Under the pieces are notes generated by a model. The model was not told the DNA's origin. It made no database searches and was given only the letters and a program-made list of their open reading frames with translations. From contig CAMKEM010000013.1 in assembly GCA_946411565.1 (NCBI GenBank), forward strand, positions 1 to 55,318: a stretch of DNA of 55,318 bases, written 5' to 3'. This DNA comes from an uncultured Prevotellaceae bacterium (GTDB lineage: Bacteria > Bacteroidota > Bacteroidia > Bacteroidales > Bacteroidaceae). Shown in pieces: positions 16,159-24,656 of the stretch. Positions within the stretch are counted from its first letter, which is position 1. Every line of letters starts with the position of its first letter. The position numbers were made by a program, and so were the translations under genes.

Positions 16159-16461
16159 TTATGTTAAAGAAAATTGTGCTATTATCTTTTTGAGATCAGC
16201 AAGTCTGATAGTACCACTCTGACGCCAGATAGCCTCACCATCCTTGAAGAGCATGAATGTTGGTACTGACTGAATGCGATATTGCATAGAGATAGCCTCA
16301 TTCTTATCTACGTCAATCTTGATGATGCGGATGCTATCGCCAAGATCCTCCTTAAGCTGCTCCAATACTGGGTGCATCATCTTGCAAGGTCCGCACCATG
16401 TAGCATAGAAATCAACAAGCGTCAACTGTCCACTCTTGATTATGTCATTGAAATTCTCCAT
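16159..16461 (-). CDS. trxA: Thioredoxin
   Basis: This 100-aa cytoplasmic thioredoxin has the active site WCGPC at 22-26 and the cis-proline motif SVPTF near 74. It has no signal peptide. As first gene of trx-rbr-oxyR it would supply reducing power during peroxide stress. A TATCTTTG -7 element lies upstream at 16582-16575 on the minus strand, but no good -33 match was found, so an activator such as OxyR may be needed. Confidence 0.92.
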   Translation of the reverse strand: MENFNDIIKSGQLTLVDFYATWCGPCKMMHPVLEQLKEDLGDSIRIIKIDVDKNEAISMQYRIQSVPTFMLFKDGEAIWRQSGTIRLADLKKIIAQFSLT

Positions 16462-16784
16462 AATTGTTTGTTTTTAAGATTGTTAATGAAAGTTCGATAT
16501 CTAAAGTGAAAGGCAAAAGTTAAAGGACGAAAGTCGTTAGTCTTTGGTCTTTAGCCTTTGTTCTTTTCCTGATGCAAAGATACGAACTTAAATATAGATA
16601 AACGAATGTTTTTGTCTATGCAAGTATAGACATCATCTATACATAAATGATACAATGCCTCTCTATTCCTCTACAAAATTATGAATTTTAGTTGAAAAAA
16701 CAAGAAAAACGACGAAAAAATACGATTAAAGGTAAAAAATACATGTATTTACTTGTTATCCGTTCCCTGGATTGGGAGGGAAAT

Positions 16785-16828
16785 GGGATTTACAACGGAT
16801 TTACAACAGTATTAGAACGGACTTACTT
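16785..16828. repeat. 11-nt phased degenerate array
   Basis: Four consecutive 11-mers: GGGATTTACAA, CGGATTTACAA, CAGTATTAGAA and CGGACTTACTT. The first three end in AA; the positions drift but the register is exact. Confidence 0.65.
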
Positions 16829-17158
16829 TATATCTTGTGAACATCAATTATCATCCCAGATTACAAGTGCAAAGTTATGCTATTATGTTTTTCTTGTCTT
16901 CTCAAATCTTTCATTCTTTCATACTTTCATTTCTAAAAAGGGTAAGGGTGCTTGGGCTTAAAAATACTCATTAATAATATTTTATTAATGACCTGAAGCC
17001 CGAGTTTTTGAATATTATATGTTTTGGAAGTGAAAGAATGAAAGAAATTCTTGACAATTACAAAGCTTTTCTGTTCTGCTAAATTGCATGAATCCATTTC
17101 TCTTTTTCGTCAAGAACACATTATTTTATTTAAAATTACGAAAAAATGTCGCAAAGAC

Positions 17159-17189
17159 TTGCCAATTTGGCAGAAAATTTGTATCTTTG
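17159..17189 (+). promoter_or_regulatory. Promoter of rlmN
   Basis: TTGC (17159-17162), 19 nt, then TATCTTTG (17182-17189). The start codon follows about 34 nt after the expected transcription start. Confidence 0.6.
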
Positions 17190-17229
17190 CATTCGTTTCG
17201 CATTTATGCGCTTGACAAAATAAAAGGAT

Positions 17230-18249
17230 ATGAAAACTCCATTACTCGGAATGACTCTCGCAGAACTCAAGGAAGTGGCTCGCTCCCTTGGAATGCCCGC
17301 TTTCACCGGCGGACAGATTGCGAAGTGGATATACGGCTCTCATGTGCGTGATATTGCCGAGATGACTAACATCTCAAAGGCTAATCGCGAAAAGTTGGCA
17401 GAGCAGTATTGCATCGGTGTAATGGAGAATATTGATGTCCAGTATTCGGTTGACGGTACTATCAAGTACCTGTTCCCTGTAGCTTCAGGAAAGTTCGTTG
17501 AAACCGTCTTCATTCCCGACAAGGATCGTGCAACTCTGTGCGTGTCATGTCAGGTGGGCTGTAAGATGAACTGCCTCTTCTGCCAGACTGGCAAGCAAGG
17601 ATTTGAAGGTTCGCTTACAGCGGCTGACATCCTCAACCAGATCTATTCCCTTCCAGAGGCAGAACGCCTAACGAACATCGTGTTCATGGGACAGGGAGAG
17701 CCTATGGATAACCTCGACAACGTGCTTCGTGCAACTGAGGTATTGACGGCGGAGTGGGGATATGCCTGGAGTCCTAAGAGAATAACGGTGAGTAGCGTCG
17801 GTGTCCGCAACAAGCTGAAGCGATTCCTCGACGAGAGCGAATGTCATGTGGCAATAAGCCTGCATTCTCCAATTCCAGAACAGCGTGCAACGTTAATGCC
17901 CGCACAGAAGGGTATGGGAATTGAGGAGGTTGTAGAATTGCTAAGGCAATATGACTTCTCACATCAGAGAAGATTGTCATTTGAGTACATCGTCTTCGAC
18001 GGATTGAATGACTCCATGACTCATGCCCGTGCAATAGTCAATTTGTTGAAGGGCTTGGATTGCAGAATAAATCTGATAAGGTTCCACCAGATTCCTGATG
18101 TGCCTTTGAAGACTTCTGATGAGAAGAAAATGGAGGTGCTGCGCGACTATCTCACACAGCATGGCATCTTTACAACGATAAGGGCATCCCGAGGGCAGGA
18201 TATATTTGCTGCGTGCGGGTTGCTGAGTACAAAAAGGATGGAAAAATAA
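17230..18249 (+). CDS. rlmN: 23S rRNA A2503 / tRNA A37 C2-methyltransferase RlmN
   Basis: This 339-aa radical-SAM methyltransferase methylates C2 of A2503 in 23S rRNA and, in E. coli, A37 of some tRNAs. The cluster motif CKMNCLFC places the 4Fe-4S cysteines at 111, 115 and 118. The methyl-carrying catalytic cysteine is in FAACGLLS (Cys329). GEPMDNLDN is the SAM-binding GEP motif. Length is normal. It is first in a plus-strand run with the PdxA-like gene, but a 164-bp inverted repeat separates them. Confidence 0.95.
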   Translation: MKTPLLGMTLAELKEVARSLGMPAFTGGQIAKWIYGSHVRDIAEMTNISKANREKLAEQYCIGVMENIDVQYSVDGTIKYLFPVASGKFVETVFIPDKDRATLCVSCQVGCKMNCLFCQTGKQGFEGSLTAADILNQIYSLPEAERLTNIVFMGQGEPMDNLDNVLRATEVLTAEWGYAWSPKRITVSSVGVRNKLKRFLDESECHVAISLHSPIPEQRATLMPAQKGMGIEEVVELLRQYDFSHQRRLSFEYIVFDGLNDSMTHARAIVNLLKGLDCRINLIRFHQIPDVPLKTSDEKKMEVLRDYLTQHGIFTTIRASRGQDIFAACGLLSTKRMEK

Positions 18250-18250
18250 C

Positions 18251-18401
18251 AGCCCCTCACCCGTCACTTTGTGACACCCTCTCCCCTAAGGGCGAGGGGA
18301 AAGTTAGTAAAATTCCACAAAAAGATTCCAAATAAGCGAAAAAAGTAATATCCCTTCCTCGCCCCTTGGGGAGAGGATGCCCATAGGGCAGGTGAGGGGC
18401 T
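18251..18401. repeat. Inverted repeat between rlmN and the PdxA-like gene
   Basis: AGCCCCTCACC and CCCCTAAGGGCGAGGGG on the left (18251-18299) are inverted as CCTCGCCCCTTGGGG and GGTGAGGGGCT on the right (18357-18401). Related G/C-rich pieces occur at 22730-22765 and 24511-24650. It can act as a strong hairpin and may separate rlmN transcription from the next gene. Confidence 0.7.
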
Positions 18402-18413
18402 ATAAGTTTTTAT

Positions 18414-19511
18414 ATGATAGAACTAAACAAGAAAATACGCATAGCGATAGTGCTTGACGAGAATAACGCCCATGCACATGACCTCATACTCGAGACATTC
18501 CTTGAGCCTGAGATCTTGGATATGTTTACTCCTGTGGTGTACGGTTCTCTTCACATGCTGAAGCAGGAAAGCAGTCGCTTGCAGATAAGATATAATGCGC
18601 TGATCGTAGGCAATGCTTCACAGGCAGATCCCGATGCCCTTAACTTTGTTGATGTCTCAGGCCGTAATGTGGTAGAGGTCGTAAAGAGGGAGTTTGAGGC
18701 AGACTTGCTCGATGCGTTTGTCGTAGTGCCAATGTCAAGGGAGGTTGTGAACCAGCTTCGCAATGCCGTTATTCCTAATCCTGTAATAAAGCGCGAGATT
18801 AGCGATATGAAGGCTGTACCGTTGATGTGTACAAATCAGTTGCATGTTGCATACGTGGTTACTGATAATAATGATGTTGCAGGTATTACTACCGATAGCA
18901 TCGAGGCAAAAGCACGTGTATTGCATAGCACATTGAGACGCGATCTCCGTCAGGATAATCCTCGTGTGGCTATCCTGTCGCTCAATCCTGAGATTATGCC
19001 TGATGAGAAGTCTATCGAGCTTCAGGTGATCGCTCCTGCTGTAAGCAAGCTCGTGAATACTGGTATTCCTGTGTTCGGTCCTTATGCTTATGCCGAATTC
19101 TTTGAGTCTGGCAAGCATCTCGACTTTGACGCAGTTCTTACAATGACACGCGAACAGGCACAGGCTCCTTTCCTTTCAATGTATGAGGGAAATGGTATTG
19201 CGCTTGCTGCTGGTATTGCTCCTTTGGTTATCTCTCCAGTAAAGATTGACGGTGATAACAATGCCACCGTTGATTCTTTCCGTGATGCTCTCTACACGAC
19301 TATCGACGTATATCGCAGTCGTTTCTTCTTCGACCTGCCATATAAAAGTCCTCTGCCAAAGATGTATCACGAACGCCGTGAGGATGGCGAGAAGGTGCGC
19401 TTTGCCGTTAAGAAGCGTCCAGAGGATGGCGAGCAGAAGGAGTCAGCACCAAAGGGTGAGGCTGCAGAAAGTAATTCTGGCTCAGAGAAAAAGGAAGTTA
19501 GTAATTCATAA
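18414..19511 (+). CDS. PdxA-like protein that has lost its metal ligands
   Basis: The 365-aa chain follows the PdxA fold (4-hydroxythreonine-4-phosphate dehydrogenase, vitamin B6 pathway): DAFVVVPMSREVV, VRILH-like VLHSTLR, VAILSLNPE, GPYAYAEFF and DAVLTMTREQA. The three His residues that bind the divalent metal in E. coli PdxA (His166, His211, His266) appear to be replaced. TTH becomes TTD161, NPHAGE becomes NPE193IMPDE, and YHDQ becomes TREQ (about 245-248). The N-terminal GIGPE loop is also gone. A charged tail (about 330-365) is extra. I infer a pseudoenzyme or a changed substrate. It lies 47 nt before a sigma-54 activator. Confidence 0.75.
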   Translation: MIELNKKIRIAIVLDENNAHAHDLILETFLEPEILDMFTPVVYGSLHMLKQESSRLQIRYNALIVGNASQADPDALNFVDVSGRNVVEVVKREFEADLLDAFVVVPMSREVVNQLRNAVIPNPVIKREISDMKAVPLMCTNQLHVAYVVTDNNDVAGITTDSIEAKARVLHSTLRRDLRQDNPRVAILSLNPEIMPDEKSIELQVIAPAVSKLVNTGIPVFGPYAYAEFFESGKHLDFDAVLTMTREQAQAPFLSMYEGNGIALAAGIAPLVISPVKIDGDNNATVDSFRDALYTTIDVYRSRFFFDLPYKSPLPKMYHERREDGEKVRFAVKKRPEDGEQKESAPKGEAAESNSGSEKKEVSNS

Positions 19512-19558
19512 TTGCCAAAGTAGGTAATTCATAATTTGTAATTAGTAACTCTTACGAT

Positions 19559-20803
19559 ATGAAGACCGTTGAACTTCAGGATATTAAGCGTCGATATAAC
19601 ATCGTGGGCAACTGCGATGCCTTGAATCGCGCTTTGGATGTTGCTATTCAGGTGGCATCCACGGATCTCTCCGTTCTCATCGAGGGCGAGAGTGGCGTAG
19701 GTAAGGAGATCATTCCACGTGTCATTCACGATTTGTCACCACGTCAACATGAACGTTACTTCGCAATAAACTGCGGTTCAATACCAGAAGGCACTATCGA
19801 TTCTGAACTTTTCGGACATGAAAAGGGTGCATTTACGGGAGCCGTAGGAGAGAGCGAAGGTTACTTCGGTATAGCCAATAAGGGAACTATCTTCCTTGAT
19901 GAGGTTGGTGAGCTTCCTATGGCCACACAGGCAAGGCTTCTCCGTGTGCTTGAAACTGGTGAGTATATCCGCGTAGGTGGTCAGTCAATAAGAAAGACCG
20001 ATGTTCGCATCGTGGCTGCTACCAATGTAAATGTTCGCAAGGCAATAAGCGAGGGACGTTTCCGCGAGGATTTGTATTATCGTCTTAACACCATACCTAT
20101 CCAGATGCCGCCTTTGCGTGATCGTGGTAATGATATCGTGCTCTTGTTCCGCCTTTTTGCCATGCAGATGGCAGAGAAGTATCGACTGCCTCGCATAGAA
20201 TTGACAGATGGCGCAAAGCTTGTACTTATGAAGTATAAGTGGCCAGGAAACATCCGTCAGCTCAAGCATATCACAGAGCAGATGTCTGTGCTTTGTCGTG
20301 AGAGAATGGTGGACGAAGAGGAACTGAAGAAGTTCATTCCTGTTGATCCAGAGAGCACAATGCTTGCTCCGCTATCTTCAGGCGATAGCCATTCATACGA
20401 GAGTGAGCGTGAACTGCTTTATAAGATTCTCTATGATCTGAAGGGTAACGTGAGTGATCTTCGTCGTGAACTCAACGGACTTCGTGACAAGCTCGACAAT
20501 CAGGCTACTATGCCACAGCAGATGCAGGGATATACTGGTTCTGCCCAGCAGATTCCACAAGGCTATGTGCCTAATATGCAGCAGGGGCAGCAATATCCTC
20601 CAACTGCCCAGCAAATGGAATATGCCGTTGCTGAGGAGGTTCAGGAACCAGAGGTTCTCAACATAACCGATGTTCGCCGTACCCTCTTGCAGAAGGCTTT
20701 GGATCGTAATGGAGGTAACAGAAAGAAGGCGGCTGCTGAGCTTGGAATATCAGACCGCACGCTTTACAGACAAATAAAACAGTATGGACTCAATGAAGAC
20801 TAA
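19559..20803 (+). CDS. Sigma-54-dependent activator without sensor domain
   Basis: This 414-aa bacterial enhancer-binding protein has the AAA+ domain starting almost at the N-terminus: Walker A GESGVGKE at 43-50, sigma-54 contact loop GAFTGA at 90-95 and Walker B FLDEVGE at 112-118. A Gln/Pro-rich linker follows (about 305-355, QQMQGYTGSAQQIPQ). The C-terminal Fis-type HTH is at about 370-410 (KKAAAELGISDRTLYRQI). No receiver, GAF or PAS domain is present, so activity must be controlled by expression or a partner; the PdxA-like protein just upstream is a candidate. The 3' end overlaps lptE by 20 nt. Confidence 0.92.
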   Translation: MKTVELQDIKRRYNIVGNCDALNRALDVAIQVASTDLSVLIEGESGVGKEIIPRVIHDLSPRQHERYFAINCGSIPEGTIDSELFGHEKGAFTGAVGESEGYFGIANKGTIFLDEVGELPMATQARLLRVLETGEYIRVGGQSIRKTDVRIVAATNVNVRKAISEGRFREDLYYRLNTIPIQMPPLRDRGNDIVLLFRLFAMQMAEKYRLPRIELTDGAKLVLMKYKWPGNIRQLKHITEQMSVLCRERMVDEEELKKFIPVDPESTMLAPLSSGDSHSYESERELLYKILYDLKGNVSDLRRELNGLRDKLDNQATMPQQMQGYTGSAQQIPQGYVPNMQQGQQYPPTAQQMEYAVAEEVQEPEVLNITDVRRTLLQKALDRNGGNRKKAAAELGISDRTLYRQIKQYGLNED

Positions 20804-21326
20804 GGCACCTTATTATAATATATTATGTCTTGTAGCTTGTGCAATCGTAACGCTCACAGCCCTTGTCTCATGTAGCGTATCATACAAGTTGAATGCTTCC
20901 AGCATCGACTATACAAAGACAAAGACCATTCAGATAGCAGACTTCCCAATCCGCTCTTCATACGTATGGGGACCTATGGGACCTATGTTCAACAACGAAC
21001 TGAAGGATAAGTTTGCCAACAATACACGCCTCTCATTGGTGCGCAGCAACGGCGACCTGAAGATTGAGGGCGAGATAACACAGTATCAACAGAGGAATAA
21101 GTCGGTTGCTGCTGATGGATACTCTGCACAGACTGAGCTCTCAATGACCGTGAATGTCCGTTTCACTAATAATGTGAACCATTCAGAGGATTTCGAGAAG
21201 CAGTTTACTGCCACTTCCACCTACGAGACTACCCAGAGCCTCAATGCCGTTCAGGAACAGCTTGTGGAAGAGATGAGCAAAGATATCTGCGACCAGATAT
21301 TCAATGCAACAGTGGCTAATTGGTAA
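20784..21326 (+). CDS. lptE: LptE-like LPS-assembly lipoprotein
   Basis: This 180-aa protein has a signal peptide and a lipobox LVSC (lipidated Cys30). The LptE-type domain of the Bacteroidetes family follows, with YKLNASSIDY, GPMFNNELKDKF and the C-terminal EEMSKDICDQIF. LptE plugs the LptD barrel that places LPS in the outer membrane. Its start lies inside the sigma-54 activator frame (20-nt overlap); Met4 at 20793 is an alternative. The overlap suggests co-translation with the upstream regulator. Confidence 0.8.
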   Translation: MDSMKTKAPYYNILCLVACAIVTLTALVSCSVSYKLNASSIDYTKTKTIQIADFPIRSSYVWGPMGPMFNNELKDKFANNTRLSLVRSNGDLKIEGEITQYQQRNKSVAADGYSAQTELSMTVNVRFTNNVNHSEDFEKQFTATSTYETTQSLNAVQEQLVEEMSKDICDQIFNATVANW

Positions 21327-21365
21327 AAAGAGTAAAGTAGAAAGTAGATAGCAAAACAGATAATT

Positions 21366-22124
21366 TTGAATATAACAGAACTCATAAAGCATCCAGAGCA
21401 GCTCAATAAGGAGACTCTCTACGACCTGAGAAGTCTGATAGCACTATATCCGTACTATCAGACGGCTCGTCTGCTCATGCTCAAGAATCTGTATCTGCTC
21501 CATGATCCTACGTTTGATGAGGAACTGCGTCGTGCAGCCGTGTATATCACAGACCGTAGGATGATATTCAATCTCGTGGAAGCTAACCACTATAAGGTAA
21601 AGCGTCCACAGGTACAGGTGCCAGAGGGCAACCGTACCGTTTCTCTTATCGATAACTTCCTTTCATCCATTCCTGCTGATATGGAGGAGAATGAAAATGA
21701 GAAGACTGAAGAGAAGGGACATCGCAGAAAGCCTACTGCTGCCGATGCAACCGTGGACTATATCTCATATCTTATTGCTACCGACTTCGAGGAAGAAACC
21801 AGCGAGGAAGAGACCAATGAGCCAGAGATGAAGGGACAGGACCTTATCAATGACTTCATCAATAATGATGGTCGCTTCAGATTAAAAGAGAAACCTGAGT
21901 ATAAGCCTGAGGTTTCAATAGAACCGGAAGACAGCGAAAAACTGCCTGCAGATGAGTATTTGACCGAGACTTTGGCCGGAATTTACATAAAACAAGGCAA
22001 ATATTTGAAGGCTTTAGAAATTATTAAGCGTTTAAATTTGAATATTCCGAAAAAAAATGCTTACTTTGCAGATCAAATCCGCTTTCTCGAGAAACTCATC
22101 GTCAACAGCGGACAGAAAAAATAG
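21366..22124 (+). CDS. TPR-like protein next to secG
   Basis: The protein has 252 aa. I accept the TTG at 21366 because the next Met (residue 38) would remove the conserved-looking first helix (ITELIKHPEQLNKETLYDLRSLIALYPYY). The centre is acidic and probably disordered. The C-terminus (about 205-250, ETLAGIYIKQGKYLKALEIIKRLN) is one clear tetratricopeptide-like helical pair. There is no signal peptide. It lies in the run lptE - this gene - secG, so an envelope-biogenesis role is likely but unproven. Confidence 0.7.
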   Translation: MNITELIKHPEQLNKETLYDLRSLIALYPYYQTARLLMLKNLYLLHDPTFDEELRRAAVYITDRRMIFNLVEANHYKVKRPQVQVPEGNRTVSLIDNFLSSIPADMEENENEKTEEKGHRRKPTAADATVDYISYLIATDFEEETSEEETNEPEMKGQDLINDFINNDGRFRLKEKPEYKPEVSIEPEDSEKLPADEYLTETLAGIYIKQGKYLKALEIIKRLNLNIPKKNAYFADQIRFLEKLIVNSGQKK

Positions 22125-22222
22125 GGCTAAAAACGAAAGTTCAAGACCCAAATTTTTTGCTTCTCGTCATTCGCCTAAAAGAAAATAAATAACAAATCAT
22201 TAAATTATAATTTAAATTAAAG

Positions 22223-22594
22223 ATGTACACTTTATTCGTAATTCTGATTGTCCTGGCATCATTCTGTATGATTGGTATCGTACTGATCCAGGAGTCAAAG
22301 GGCGGCGGTCTCGCCAGCGCTTTCAGTAGCGCAAACTCTTCTTTTGGCGTTCGCCAGACAACAAACTTCATCGAGAAGACCACTTGGACTCTCGCTGCTG
22401 CTATGGTTATCATCAGCGTTATCTGTGCATACGTTGCACCTAATGCTACCAGTGAGGGCAGTGTAATCGAGAAGGCTGCTACTGAGCAGAGCACAACAAA
22501 CCCTAACAACGTTCAGGGCTTCGGTGCAGCTCCTGCTGCTGACGCTCAGGCTCCTGCTGCAACTCCAGCTGCTCCAGCAGAGGAGAAGAAGTAA
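22223..22594 (+). CDS. secG: Protein translocase subunit SecG
   Basis: This 123-aa accessory subunit of the SecYEG channel has two membrane helices (about 2-19 and 52-72). The conserved loop QESKGGGLASAFS and FGVRQTTNFIEKTTW lie between them. A low-complexity Ala/Pro tail (from about 95) is common in Bacteroidetes SecG. A strong terminator follows at 22620. Confidence 0.92.
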   Translation: MYTLFVILIVLASFCMIGIVLIQESKGGGLASAFSSANSSFGVRQTTNFIEKTTWTLAAAMVIISVICAYVAPNATSEGSVIEKAATEQSTTNPNNVQGFGAAPAADAQAPAATPAAPAEEKK

Positions 22595-22619
22595 GAGACA
22601 CACCTTAAAAAGAAACATT

Positions 22620-22670
22620 GGGCGCAATGTTGTGAGGAAATCGCGATTCCTTATGACATTGCGCCCTTTT
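22620..22670 (+). terminator. Terminator after secG
   Basis: The 11-bp perfect stem GGGCGCAATGT/ACATTGCGCCC (22620-22630 with 22656-22666) has an inner GGAA...TTCC pairing and is followed by TTTT. Confidence 0.85.
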
Positions 22671-22787
22671 CTAAGAAATTAAGAGATTAAAAATTAAGAT
22701 ATTAATAATTAACCATGCCTTTTCGCAATCCGGCTCCCTCCCTACGGGGGAGGGCGGGGGGAGAGGCCACTATTTTTCTATTAAATC

Positions 22788-23348
22788 ATGACAACTATTA
22801 TCGTTATCGCAGCTGTAGTGATCATCGCTTTGATCCTCATCAGCATGTACAACAACCTCGTAAAGCTTCGTAATAACCGCGAGAACGCATTTGCTAACAT
22901 CGACGTTCAGCTCAAGCAACGTTATGACCTCGTACCACAGTTGGTTAGCACCGTAAAGGGATATGCTACCCACGAGCGTGAACTTCTTGAGAAGGTAACA
23001 GCCGCTCGTTCTGCTTGCATGAACGCAACTTCTATCAACGACCGTGTTCAGGCTGATAATGCCCTTGGTGCTGCTCTTTCTGGTCTTCGTGTGGCAGTAG
23101 AGGCATATCCAGAACTCAAGGCTAACCAGAACTTCCTCCAGTTGCAGAATGAGCTTTCTGATATCGAGAACAAACTTGCTTCTGTTCGTCGTTTCTTCAA
23201 CTCTGCTACCAAAGAGCTTAACAATGCCGTTCAGAGCTTCCCAAGCAACATCATCGCTGGTATGTTCGGCTTCAAGAAAGAGCCAATGTTCGAGATTCCT
23301 GCAAGCGACCGTGCTGCTCACGAAAAGGCTCCAGAGATCAAGTTCTAA
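22788..23348 (+). CDS. lemA: LemA family protein
   Basis: This 186-aa protein has an N-terminal membrane anchor (2-21) and a helical LemA domain (NNRENAFANIDVQLKQRYDLVPQLV, about 30-53). LemA proteins often pair with HtpX-like M48 proteases, and that is the arrangement here (M48 gene 155 bp downstream). Function is poorly known. Confidence 0.92.
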   Translation: MTTIIVIAAVVIIALILISMYNNLVKLRNNRENAFANIDVQLKQRYDLVPQLVSTVKGYATHERELLEKVTAARSACMNATSINDRVQADNALGAALSGLRVAVEAYPELKANQNFLQLQNELSDIENKLASVRRFFNSATKELNNAVQSFPSNIIAGMFGFKKEPMFEIPASDRAAHEKAPEIKF

Positions 23349-23350
23349 AT

Positions 23351-23495
23351 GAAGTTTCGCAAGCTTAACTTCATGAGGTTATAAGGTTTGGAGGTTGTAG
23401 GTTAAAAGGTCAGTTCTGTTAATGGCATTCCGACCTAAGAACCTAAAACCTTTAAACCTTATAACCTCAACTTGAGCTATGCGAAAGTTGAATAA
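23351..23495. repeat. Imperfect inverted repeat between lemA and the M48 gene
   Basis: TGAGGTTATAAGGTTT (23373-23388) is the exact inverse of AAACCTTATAACCTCA (23453-23468). The flanks (TTTCGCAAGCTTAACTT, TTGAGCTATGCGAAAGTT) and the AGGTT/AACCT-rich interior also pair imperfectly. It is a long hairpin in the middle of a probable operon. Confidence 0.75.
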
Positions 23496-23503
23496 AGTTC
23501 TAA

Positions 23504-24508
23504 ATGAAATACGTAGGACTTCAGACACAGATTACACGCAACAACCAGCTTAGTGTGCTGTTGCTCATCGCCTTCCCATGCATACTCTTGGCTATGCTGT
23601 GGGTGTTCATCGCTGCCTTGAACTATTTCGGCAACGGGACATACGACCAGTATGGTGAGGTGCAGCATTTCATGGAGCCAGAGGTTGTGAATATGTCGTT
23701 TACTCATGCTGCTCCATGGCTTGTCGGTGGAGTAGGGGTGTGGTTCGCTATTGCATATTTCGGCAACACTTCCATGGTGAAGCACGCTACTGGTGCTCGT
23801 TCACTTGAGCGTAGGGAGAATCCACGCGTCTATAACATCGTGGAGAATCTCACTATGGCTTGTGGTATGGATATGCCGAAGATAAATATCATTGACGATC
23901 CACAGCTTAATGCCTTTGCTTCTGGTATTGACAAGAATTCATATACTGTTACCGTAACAACAGGGCTTCTGAATCTTCTTGATGACGAGGAACTTGCAGG
24001 CGTTATCGGTCATGAGCTTACGCATATCCGCAACCGTGATACCCGTCTTTTGATTACGAGTATCGTATTCGTGGGTATTCTCGCCACTCTTTCCTCTCTC
24101 GTCTGGAATTTGTTCCAGCGTAACCTCCTTTGGGGCTCTCTTTCAAACAGGAACAGGAACGAGAAGAACAACGGACTTGGCATAGTCGCCATACTCGGTA
24201 TTGCAGCCGTGATCTGCTTTGTGGGCTATTTCTTCACTATGATTACCCGCTTTGCCATTTCTCGTAAGCGTGAGTATATGGCTGATGCTGGAGGTGCAGA
24301 GCTTTGCGGAAATCCTCTTGCTCTTGCCTCTGCCTTGCGTAAGATAAGCGGTAATCCTGGTCTTCAGAATGTAAAGCGTGATGATGTAGCACAGCTTTTC
24401 ATCATTCATCCTCAGTCTTTTGCAGAAGGCCTTTCAAGCTTCTTCTCAGGATTGTTCGCTACACATCCAGATACAGCAAAGAGGATCGCTATTCTGGAAC
24501 AATTCTAA
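23504..24508 (+). CDS. M48 family membrane zinc protease (HtpX-like)
   Basis: This 334-aa protein has two N-terminal membrane segments (about 17-40 and 70-88) and two more after the catalytic helix (about 184-202 and 212-238). The zinc site is GHELTH (His170, Glu171, His174), with the third ligand in the Glu of KREYMADAGGAEL. HtpX-like enzymes degrade damaged membrane proteins. It pairs with lemA upstream. All active-site elements are present. Confidence 0.9.
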   Translation: MKYVGLQTQITRNNQLSVLLLIAFPCILLAMLWVFIAALNYFGNGTYDQYGEVQHFMEPEVVNMSFTHAAPWLVGGVGVWFAIAYFGNTSMVKHATGARSLERRENPRVYNIVENLTMACGMDMPKINIIDDPQLNAFASGIDKNSYTVTVTTGLLNLLDDEELAGVIGHELTHIRNRDTRLLITSIVFVGILATLSSLVWNLFQRNLLWGSLSNRNRNEKNNGLGIVAILGIAAVICFVGYFFTMITRFAISRKREYMADAGGAELCGNPLALASALRKISGNPGLQNVKRDDVAQLFIIHPQSFAEGLSSFFSGLFATHPDTAKRIAILEQF

Positions 24509-24510
24509 AT

Positions 24511-24650
24511 ACCCACCCCCTTATCCCTCCCATAAAGGGAGGGGAGTAATTACATTTGGTCGTTACAAGGGGATAGGGATATTAGGAATAAATAATTGTT
24601 AGTTATACTATCTACTCCCCTCCCTTTATGGGAGGGGTAAGGGGGTGGGT
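24511..24650. repeat. Long inverted repeat between the M48 gene and crcB
   Basis: ACCCACCCCCTTATCCCTCCC...GGGAGGGGAGT (24511-24549) is inverted as ACTCCCCTCCC...GGGAGGGGTAAGGGGGTGGGT (24612-24650). The right arm ends only 6 nt before the crcB ATG, so a folded transcript would bring the hairpin onto its ribosome-binding region. Confidence 0.8.
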
Positions 24651-24656
24651 CTTTCT

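Larger units (their letters stand above)
16462..17229. other. Gene-free stretch between trxA and rlmN
   Basis: This 770-bp stretch holds the minus-strand trx promoter region and, near 16520-16560, an AAAGGC...GCCTTT inverted repeat. An 11-nt phased array lies at 16785-16828, a small palindrome ATTAATAATATTTTATTAAT near 16970, and the rlmN promoter at its right end. The open frame at 16692-16961 runs through the phased array and has no recognisable domain, so I do not call it a gene. Confidence 0.6.

Noticed and set aside
16692..16961. 89-aa open frame upstream of rlmN
   Set aside because: It runs through an 11-nt array, is AT-driven, and has no family or promoter.
22770..23321. 183-aa frame antisense to lemA
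   Set aside because: It is a shadow of the strongly biased lemA codons; lemA has clear family motifs.
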